This document shows, in pieces, positions 17,566 through 24,659 of a stretch of DNA of 64,000 nt. Numbering within the stretch: position 1 is the first letter of the stretch; every line of letters starts with the position of its first letter. The position numbers were made by a program, and so were the translations under genes. Origin of the DNA: Patiriisocius marinus (GTDB taxonomy: Bacteria > Bacteroidota > Bacteroidia > Flavobacteriales > Flavobacteriaceae); NCBI RefSeq assembly GCF_008974325.1, contig NZ_BKCG01000001.1, forward strand, positions 1,079,346 through 1,143,345, in the 5' to 3' direction. The notes under the pieces were generated by a model. The model saw only the letters and a program-made list of their open reading frames with translations, searched no databases and was not told where the DNA came from.

Positions 17566-19733
17566 TGAGTTTTTTTACCACCCTAAAATCCTTAACAGAA
17601 GAAAAGCTTTCACAGGATTCTCAATTAAATGCTGAGTCAGCTTTTTGTGAAATTGCATCTGACTATTTAATAGATTCGTCTTTAATCTCGAACTTTGAAC
17701 AATCTCAATATTTTAAAGAAAATGATAGTAATAGGAACTTGAAAATTGACGGATTTTCAATTAATGAGAATGAAACTGTTTTATCACTGTTGATAGCAAA
17801 TTATAATAACTCTGATGAAGCAGGGAAGTTGAACTTGAAAGATGTTGAACAACAATTTAAACAATTGTATAGGGTGTTGAATTATGTTGTTAGGACCAAT
17901 GAATATAATGTACCAAAAGCTAATATTTTATCAGCTTTAAATACGGAATATCATGCAGGTATTAAAAAGAACATTGTTAAGGTCGACTTTTACCTACTTA
18001 CTAATAATACTGCGGTAAATAAAAAAGATGTAGACCTAAAAAGGATTCTTTCAAAAGTTGATATTGATTCGGTTATAGATTATAACTTTAGAATATACGA
18101 TATTCAGGAATTAGAGAGATTACACAAGAATAATCAGAAACTAGATATTGACGTTGAAGATTATTATGATAAACCCATTAATGTCCTTAAGCCGAAGCTA
18201 GGAAACTCTAGTTATGGTACTGCAATTGCCATACTTCCAGGTCGCTTTTTATATAACATCTATAGTGATTTTGGTGGTCGATTATTAGAAAGCAATGTAA
18301 GGTCGTTTTTGTCGTCAAGAATTAAGGTTAATAAAGGGATAAAAGACACATTATTAAACAGACCAGAAATGTTCTTAGCTTATAATAATGGTTTATGCTT
18401 AACAGTGTCGGAAATAATATTTAATGATGATAATTCAGTAAAGACTTTTAAGAATTTTCAAATTGTAAATGGAGGCCAAACAACTTCTTCAATATTTTTT
18501 GCAACGCAAGAAGCTAAAAAAACAAAAATGAATATTGAGCTAGATAAAGTGAATGTTATGGCAAAAATTACTGAAATCAGAAGGAATATTGATTCTGTTA
18601 AAATTCAATCTAATATTGCTAAAAATAGTAATCTTCAAAATGCAGTTAAACAATCAGACTTATCAAGTAATGAAGAGTACTTAATTACCTTGCATGCATG
18701 TTCTAAAAAATTCAGAAATCCAACTTCAAATAACTATTATTATTTCGAACGAACAAGAGGTCAATATCAACTTGAGAAAAACCTTAGTAAAAATGAAAAT
18801 TATTTTTTAAATCTATTCCCTAGAAATCAAAAATTTGAAAAATCAGATTTGTCAATTTTATTTTTTTGTGCGATTGGCAATAAGATTGAACCTTTTATTT
18901 CCGTTCAAAGTGCTGAAAAAAGATATAAAATAATAAGAGATCAATTTGACTCTGAAAATAAAAAAATAAGTAAAGAATATTATATCAATATAATAGGTTC
19001 ATTTATTTTTTATAAACTTTTAAAAACAAAGTATGGCATCGGTAATAATGCTATTGGGAGAATAAGGAAAAATGTTATAGCATATTCTATTTCATTAATA
19101 CAAGAATATTTATTGAAGTCGAATAAGAGTATTGACTTTCAGAATATTTGGAGTAATGATGGTGTGAATATTCACGAGGAAAAAATTAAATACTTTTTGA
19201 CTTATATTAATCAATTGTTACTTTACAATTTAGATGATGGGCGCCTTGATGAAGCTTGTAAAAAGAAAGAGTCTTGGGATATAATAAAAACTAATATTGA
19301 TTGGAGTGAGTTAGATTCAATTATTGAAGTATTGCCAGTTTGCGAAATTAAAAAATTCAAAAAAAATCCATCCGCAAAATTAAATTTAGATAACAAATAT
19401 AAGCTCATGGTAGACGAGATTAACCTGATGGTTTCTTCTCCATCTAAATATTTTATACTTCAAACACGACTTCAAGAAGAAATCAACAATTATATGAAAG
19501 ATGGTATGTCCTTATATAGCCGAAGACATCTTAGGTTAATGAAAGATCATTTCAGGCCAAATTCTAAATTAACCGCGTTTAGTCCGTATACGTACGAGTT
19601 GTACTTAGTTAATTGTTGTAATAAAAATGGGGAAATAATTAACAGGAAATTTTCAGAATTGAAAATTTACTTAGATGATCTTTATCGAGTATTTAATGCT
19701 ATCTTAAAAGATGAACTTCTTGATTTGGACTAG
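17565..19733 (+). CDS. AIPR family phage-resistance protein
   Basis: A 722-aa protein with the AIPR (abortive infection phage resistance) core. The region MFLAYNNGLCL, followed about 25 residues later by FQIVNGGQTTSSI, is the family signature around residues 270-310. IAKNSNLQNAVKQSDL and YYYFERTRGQY follow, as in other members. The biochemical activity of AIPR proteins is not established as far as I know. They occur in restriction-like and abortive-infection operons. Start is the ATG inside TAATG, coupled to the DUF4420 stop. The long C-terminal part (after ~450) has no recognised domain. It closes the compact first half of the island. Confidence 0.9.
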   Translation: MSFFTTLKSLTEEKLSQDSQLNAESAFCEIASDYLIDSSLISNFEQSQYFKENDSNRNLKIDGFSINENETVLSLLIANYNNSDEAGKLNLKDVEQQFKQLYRVLNYVVRTNEYNVPKANILSALNTEYHAGIKKNIVKVDFYLLTNNTAVNKKDVDLKRILSKVDIDSVIDYNFRIYDIQELERLHKNNQKLDIDVEDYYDKPINVLKPKLGNSSYGTAIAILPGRFLYNIYSDFGGRLLESNVRSFLSSRIKVNKGIKDTLLNRPEMFLAYNNGLCLTVSEIIFNDDNSVKTFKNFQIVNGGQTTSSIFFATQEAKKTKMNIELDKVNVMAKITEIRRNIDSVKIQSNIAKNSNLQNAVKQSDLSSNEEYLITLHACSKKFRNPTSNNYYYFERTRGQYQLEKNLSKNENYFLNLFPRNQKFEKSDLSILFFCAIGNKIEPFISVQSAEKRYKIIRDQFDSENKKISKEYYINIIGSFIFYKLLKTKYGIGNNAIGRIRKNVIAYSISLIQEYLLKSNKSIDFQNIWSNDGVNIHEEKIKYFLTYINQLLLYNLDDGRLDEACKKKESWDIIKTNIDWSELDSIIEVLPVCEIKKFKKNPSAKLNLDNKYKLMVDEINLMVSSPSKYFILQTRLQEEINNYMKDGMSLYSRRHLRLMKDHFRPNSKLTAFSPYTYELYLVNCCNKNGEIINRKFSELKIYLDDLYRVFNAILKDELLDLD

Positions 19734-19856
19734 AAAAAAGCTTTTTAAGTTTAAGATTAATAATATGTTTACAATTAGTGAAAGCTAAACAATGTAGTAG
19801 AAAGGAATTAAAATAGTTTGAGTAATTTCGCAAATACTGGCATTTTAAGACACTTT

Positions 19857-21287
19857 ATGAACAACAAAAACAAATACACTTATGTAGATTTATTCTCAGG
19901 TGCTGGTGGCTTAACTCTAGGTTTTGGAAACAAAGGATTTCATCTTGAAATGGCCAACGATATTGCTGAGCCAGCTTTGAATACTTTTAAGGAGAATTTA
20001 TATAAAACGCATCCAGATACTAATGTGAATAGAGTAATTCTTGGAGATATTAAAGAGCTCTATGAACATCTTGAGAATGGAAACGTAAGCTATGATGTAT
20101 TGGGGCATATGGTTGTTGAAACTAATAAAGAAATTGAATTACGTAAAAAAGTACCCTCTGTTAAAGACGATAGTGAAATAAAAAATATCCTTAAGGGTAT
20201 AAGGCATATAGATGTGCTTGTGGGAGGTCCCCCTTGTCAAGGGTTCTCTATGATAGGTCGCTCAAAAAAATCAACGATAGAAGAGCGGACTAAAGGTTTT
20301 ATTGATGATCCAAGAAATCAACTTTTCAAGTATTATTTAAAATTTGCTGAAAAGTTATCTCCGAAACTAGTTTTGATTGAAAATGTGAAAGGGTTAGTCT
20401 CTGCTTCAGGGTACAGAGATTTAATTGAAAAATCTCTAACAGATACAGGTAAATACGGTTATGATACTTCATCTCACATATTGAATGCGAAAGATTTTGG
20501 CCTAGCTCAAAATAGAGAACGTATTTTTTTTATAGGGGTGAGAAAAGACTTGTCAGAAAAATATAGCATCAAAGCTTCAGATATTTTTGATGATATTATA
20601 AAAAGTAAAGAAACCGAGGTAAAGTTAAAGGATGTTATTTTTGATTTACCACAGATTAAGGCAAATCCAAAACCGAATAACTACAAAGAAGAAGCAGAAG
20701 TTTCATTTCGAAATTTGAAATTTTGTTTTGGTAAAAACATTTCAGATATTTCTTATAAAGATTTAATTAGTAAGAACGGAGACAATAATTATCCAAATAG
20801 AATTAACACATATAACGGTAAGTTGAAAGTTTCTAGGTTTCTCTTCAATCATAAATCAAGATATCATAATGAAAGAGATTTATTTATATATGAAAATCTT
20901 GTAGCAGGTAAATACTTAAACGACCCTCTTAATGAAAAGGCTTTATCAAAAGTTACTTATGGTGTTGTAATCGATGAAAAAGGAAATAAAAAAGTAAAAG
21001 GATTTGGGGATAAGTATTTTAAGTTAGACCCAGAGAGTGTATCTAAAACAATTATTGCGCATTTAGAAACAGATGGTAATTCATATGTTCACCCAGGGCT
21101 TCACCCTAGAAGTATTACTCCTAGGGAGGCAGCTAGAATTCAATCTTTCCCGGATTGGTATTTTTTTACTGGTAGCACACGGAATCAATTTAAACAAATA
21201 GGTAATGCAGTTCCTCCTATTTTAGGTGGAATATTTGCAGAGAATTTTAAAAACATATTAGACCGTATTGGGCAAGATGAGAAATAA
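19857..21287 (+). CDS. DNA (cytosine-5) methyltransferase 1 of the defence island
   Basis: A 476-aa C5-cytosine methyltransferase that transfers a methyl group from SAM to cytosine in a specific DNA site. Motif I is DLFSGAGGLTLGF, motif IV GGPPCQGFS with catalytic Cys127, motif VI IENVKGL, motif VIII AQNRERIFFIG, and motif X QIGNAVPP. An unusually long stretch separates motifs I and IV (~110 residues). I start at ATG 19857; a TTG at 19818 is in frame but adds residues unlike family N-termini. The last codons overlap the ATG of the second methyltransferase. It probably protects host DNA from the island's nuclease. The recognition sequence cannot be read. Confidence 0.95.
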   Translation: MNNKNKYTYVDLFSGAGGLTLGFGNKGFHLEMANDIAEPALNTFKENLYKTHPDTNVNRVILGDIKELYEHLENGNVSYDVLGHMVVETNKEIELRKKVPSVKDDSEIKNILKGIRHIDVLVGGPPCQGFSMIGRSKKSTIEERTKGFIDDPRNQLFKYYLKFAEKLSPKLVLIENVKGLVSASGYRDLIEKSLTDTGKYGYDTSSHILNAKDFGLAQNRERIFFIGVRKDLSEKYSIKASDIFDDIIKSKETEVKLKDVIFDLPQIKANPKPNNYKEEAEVSFRNLKFCFGKNISDISYKDLISKNGDNNYPNRINTYNGKLKVSRFLFNHKSRYHNERDLFIYENLVAGKYLNDPLNEKALSKVTYGVVIDEKGNKKVKGFGDKYFKLDPESVSKTIIAHLETDGNSYVHPGLHPRSITPREAARIQSFPDWYFFTGSTRNQFKQIGNAVPPILGGIFAENFKNILDRIGQDEK

Positions 21288-22533
21288 AAAATTAACTTTT
21301 ATTGATTTATTTGCTGGGTGCGGTGGATTATCTGAAGGATTTATTATGTCAGGTAAATATGATGCTCTTGCTCATGTTGAGTGGGAAATCCCTATGGTAA
21401 GGACTCTTAGGTCTAGACTTAAGAAAAAATGGCAACATACAAATGAGGATGCATTTAAAAGAGTTGTACATTTTGATATTCAGAAAACAGATGAGCTTAT
21501 TAATGGTAATTGGGTAGAGGATACTGTTAAGGATTTTGGAGCTACAAACCATGTTAATGTTATTGAAAGAGGTTTAAAAGGACTTGTAGGTAAAAAGACT
21601 GTTGATTTAATTATAGGAGGCCCTCCTTGTCAGGCATATTCAATTGCTGGCAGAGCGCAAGATGCTAATTCCATGAAAGAAGACTACAGAAACTTTTTAT
21701 TCGAAAGCTTTATTAAAGTGGTAGATGCCTTTCAGCCTAATATGTTTGTTTTTGAAAATGTTCCTGGCATACTTAGTGCTAATCCAGGAGGAAAACTTGT
21801 AACGGAAAGAATTTATGAATCGTTTAAAGATTTTGGGTATCAAATATTGGAGCCAAAGGAACTGAAATCTACAGTATTAACCTCAAGTAACTTTGGGGTA
21901 GCACAAAATAGAAAAAGAGTTATCATTATCGGTTTAAAGAATAATCTCATATCTGAATCTTTTAATTTGAAATCGATTTATTCAGAAATAAATATACAAA
22001 AGAGTGAAAAGGTGAAAACTTTATTTGACGCTATTGGTCATCTTCCTAAGTTTAAGCCTGCTTTTGATGTTAAGTTGAAAAATGGAAAAAAAGTATCTCA
22101 TATCCCACTATTAGAGAATTGTATTATTCCTGAAAATCATGAGCCAAGATTTCATAATAAGCGTGATGTGAACATCTTTAAAAAATGGGTTTTAAATAAA
22201 ATGAATAATCGTTCTATGGAAGAGCGAATACAGTTTTATAATAATTTGGTAGGAAAAAATTCTAAACATTCTAAATATAGAAGCTTAGAATGGGATAAAC
22301 CTTCTCAAACAATTGTAGCTCATTTAAATAAAGATGGTTTGTTATTTATCCACCCTGATGCTAATCAAGGTAGATCGATCACAGTAAAAGAAGCGGCTTT
22401 AATTCAATCATTTCCTGATGATTATGAATTTAAAGAAACTATGGGTAATAATTATAAAATGATAGGAAATGCAGTTCCTCCTGAAATGGCTAGGAAAATT
22501 GCTATTGCAATAAGTAAGTTTTTTAATAAATAA
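21277..22533 (+). CDS. DNA (cytosine-5) methyltransferase 2 of the defence island
   Basis: A 418-aa C5-cytosine methyltransferase. It carries DLFAGCGGLSEGF (motif I), GGPPCQAYSIAGR (motif IV, catalytic Cys118), FENVPGI (VI), AQNRKRVIIIG (VIII) and MIGNAVPP (X). The ATG at 21277 lies inside the end of the first methyltransferase gene (11-base overlap, ATGAGAAATAA), so translation is probably coupled. It is clearly not a recent copy of its neighbour: the target-recognition region between motifs VIII and X differs strongly. Two different enzymes fit a site needing separate methylation of each strand, or two sites. Its last codons and stop form half of a perfect palindrome shared with pepP. Confidence 0.95.
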   Translation: MRNKKLTFIDLFAGCGGLSEGFIMSGKYDALAHVEWEIPMVRTLRSRLKKKWQHTNEDAFKRVVHFDIQKTDELINGNWVEDTVKDFGATNHVNVIERGLKGLVGKKTVDLIIGGPPCQAYSIAGRAQDANSMKEDYRNFLFESFIKVVDAFQPNMFVFENVPGILSANPGGKLVTERIYESFKDFGYQILEPKELKSTVLTSSNFGVAQNRKRVIIIGLKNNLISESFNLKSIYSEINIQKSEKVKTLFDAIGHLPKFKPAFDVKLKNGKKVSHIPLLENCIIPENHEPRFHNKRDVNIFKKWVLNKMNNRSMEERIQFYNNLVGKNSKHSKYRSLEWDKPSQTIVAHLNKDGLLFIHPDANQGRSITVKEAALIQSFPDDYEFKETMGNNYKMIGNAVPPEMARKIAIAISKFFNK

Positions 22534-22558
22534 TTATTTATTAAAAAACTTACTTATT
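22509..22558. terminator. Perfect 50-bp palindrome at a convergent junction, probable bidirectional terminator
   Basis: Each 25-base arm begins AATAAGTAAGTTTTTTAATA and ends AATAA, and the second arm is its exact reverse complement with no spacer; symmetry breaks one base outside. It contains the final codons and stop of methyltransferase 2 and the last two codons and stop of pepP. The internal T6 and A6 runs give U-rich stems on both strands. Termination in both directions is likely. Confidence 0.7.
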
Positions 22559-23842
22559 CATTAGCTCCTCAATCTCCTCCGCTTCAATAGGGATATTGCG
22601 CATTAAGTTAAAAGGTTCGCCTTTTTCTTGGATAACTACATCGTCTTCTAGTCTAATGCCAAAACCTTCGTCAGGGATATAAATTCCTGGTTCAACCGTA
22701 AATACGTTTCCGGCTTGCATTGGTTCGTAAAGTAATCCGTAATCGTGGGTGTCTAATCCCATATGGTGAGACGTACCGTGCATAAAGTACTTTTTGTATG
22801 CTGGCCAGTCTGGGTTTTCGTTTTGTACGTCTGCTTTGTCTAGTAATCCTAAACCTAGTAATTCGCTGGTCATTAATTTACCTACTTCCACATGGTATTC
22901 TTTCCACATTGTACCAGGAACGAGCATTTTAGTAGCGTCATTCTTCACACGGTTTACGGCATCATACACTTGGCGTTGGCGTTTTGTAAAACGACCACTT
23001 ACAGGAATAGTACGAGACATATCACTACTGTAGTTTGCGTATTCAGCACCCACATCAAGCAAAATTAAATCGCCAGCTTTACACTCTTGGTTGTTTTCAA
23101 TGTAGTGTAACACGTTAGCGTTGTTTCCACTAGCGACAATAGGCGTGTATGCAAACTTTTTAGAGCGATTGCGTAAAAACTCGTGCATAAATTCAGCTTC
23201 AATATCAAATTCCCAAACACCTGGTTTTACAAAACCTAATATGCGACGGAATCCTTTTTCAGTGATATCACAAGCAGTCTGAATTAAATCTATTTCAATT
23301 TGGTCTTTTACTGAGCGTAAACGTTGTAAAATAGGATTGCTTTTCGCCCAGCTATGCGCAGGAAATTTATCTTTTGTTGCTTTAATAAAACGAGCTTCGC
23401 GCGTTTCAGTTTCTACATTTGCGCGGTAGTGTTCGTTTGTGTTAAAGTACACCGTGTCACACTGCGTCATTATTTCGTAAAACACTTTATCAAACTCTTT
23501 AAGCCAATAAACTGTCTTGATTCCGCTTACTTCAAGTGCTTTTTCTTTGGTTAGTTTTTCACCTTCCCAAACAGCAATGTGCTCGTTTGTTTCTTTCAAA
23601 AACAAGATTTCTCTATGATCAGGATTTGGAGCATCTGGAAACATCACTAAAATACTTTCTTCCTGATCCACACCACTTAAATAGAAAATATCCCTTGCTT
23701 GTTCAAAAGGCATAGTGCTATCTGCACTAATAGGGTAAATATCGTTGCTGTTAAATACAGCAAGACTTGACGGCTTCATTTTAGCCATAAAGTTTTTGCG
23801 ATTTTTAATAAAAAGGTTGCGATCTATTTGGTGATATTTCAT
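22550..23842 (-). CDS. pepP: Xaa-Pro aminopeptidase (peptidase M24B)
   Basis: A 430-aa cytosolic dimetal aminopeptidase that removes the N-terminal residue preceding proline. An N-terminal creatinase-like domain (residues ~1-165) is followed by the M24 pita-bread domain. Metal ligands are visible in LLDVGAEYANYSSDMSRT (two Asp), HGTSHHMGLDTHD (His), FTVEPGIYI (Glu) and GIRLEDDVVI (Glu). Length is typical. It is convergent with the defence island and marks its right-hand border with ordinary chromosome. Confidence 0.96.
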   Translation of the reverse strand: MKYHQIDRNLFIKNRKNFMAKMKPSSLAVFNSNDIYPISADSTMPFEQARDIFYLSGVDQEESILVMFPDAPNPDHREILFLKETNEHIAVWEGEKLTKEKALEVSGIKTVYWLKEFDKVFYEIMTQCDTVYFNTNEHYRANVETETREARFIKATKDKFPAHSWAKSNPILQRLRSVKDQIEIDLIQTACDITEKGFRRILGFVKPGVWEFDIEAEFMHEFLRNRSKKFAYTPIVASGNNANVLHYIENNQECKAGDLILLDVGAEYANYSSDMSRTIPVSGRFTKRQRQVYDAVNRVKNDATKMLVPGTMWKEYHVEVGKLMTSELLGLGLLDKADVQNENPDWPAYKKYFMHGTSHHMGLDTHDYGLLYEPMQAGNVFTVEPGIYIPDEGFGIRLEDDVVIQEKGEPFNLMRNIPIEAEEIEELMNK

Positions 23843-23959
23843 AATGCGTAAGTTAAAACTTTAATGTTCTAGAATTTTTCTTCGGAAACTTGACAACGTT
23901 GATTCCTCTTCAAGTTCAAAAATAATTAAAGAAAAAACCAAATCATCAGCCAAATGGCG

Positions 23960-24538
23960 TTAATTGGAAGTTTTCCTAATTCGGCTCATATGCCTTAAGG
24001 AAATTCCGAGAAAAGAAGATAAGTATTGAAGCGGAACTTGCTTGATTAACGTAGGTTCATTTTCAAGTAGTTTTAAATATCGTTCTTCAGGACTTAGGGT
24101 GAGTAAATCAATACGATAATCATCAATGAGTAATATTTGATTTTCAATAAGATTGTAATAAAACAATTTGAAGGTGTCATTTTTTTCTAATAGCTTTTTG
24201 AAATCATTAATTGATAGTACCCAAAGATTACAATCGCTTAAAGCCTTTATGTTTTTTCTTGAAGGTAGTTTGTTTTTAAAGCTGTTTAAAGCAGTTGTGG
24301 CGCTATTTTTTAAACCTAGGTATGTAGTCTTTTCAACTCCTTCAACCATAATGGCATGTTGAAGAATTCCGGTTTCAATGAAACAAAAATGTTTGCAAAT
24401 ACGTCCTTCTTTAACCAGAAACTCATTTTTTTTAAGTTTTAGAAATGAAAAATGGTCTGTTATTTCAGATAACTCATTGGCTGAGATATTTGAAGAAATA
24501 TAACCTTTTATATAATTTTCTAAATGGGTTTTTAACAT
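23960..24538 (-). CDS. Crp/Fnr family transcriptional regulator
   Basis: A 192-aa regulator with an N-terminal cyclic-nucleotide-binding-like beta-roll (about residues 25-115: FSFLKLKKNEFLVKEGRICK, then FIETGILQHAI). A short C-terminal helix-turn-helix follows (PLQYLSSFLGISLRHMSRIRK). The cAMP phosphate-binding RxS motif is not seen, as is common in Bacteroidota Crp-like proteins, so the ligand is unknown. It is divergent from the secreted propeller gene at 24660, which could be a target, although no operator is evident. Confidence 0.9.
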   Translation of the reverse strand: MLKTHLENYIKGYISSNISANELSEITDHFSFLKLKKNEFLVKEGRICKHFCFIETGILQHAIMVEGVEKTTYLGLKNSATTALNSFKNKLPSRKNIKALSDCNLWVLSINDFKKLLEKNDTFKLFYYNLIENQILLIDDYRIDLLTLSPEERYLKLLENEPTLIKQVPLQYLSSFLGISLRHMSRIRKTSN

Positions 24539-24659
24539 TAGTAAAATGTAAGTTTTAATGGTACCGAAGTTAAAAAAGGAATCACAAAAGGTGTTAAATT
24601 TCTTCGATTTATTTTGAGGTATTTTAGTATTATGTACTTTTCAACTCAAAACCAACCAA

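Noticed and set aside
19818..19856. TTG start extending the first methyltransferase by 13 residues
   Set aside because: The added residues do not resemble family N-termini, and ATG at 19857 directly precedes motif I at the usual distance.
23875..23890. TTTTCTTCGGAAA shared with the hairpin at 27517
   Set aside because: A 13-base AT-rich match at two unrelated places; no partner arm at this site and no consistent context.
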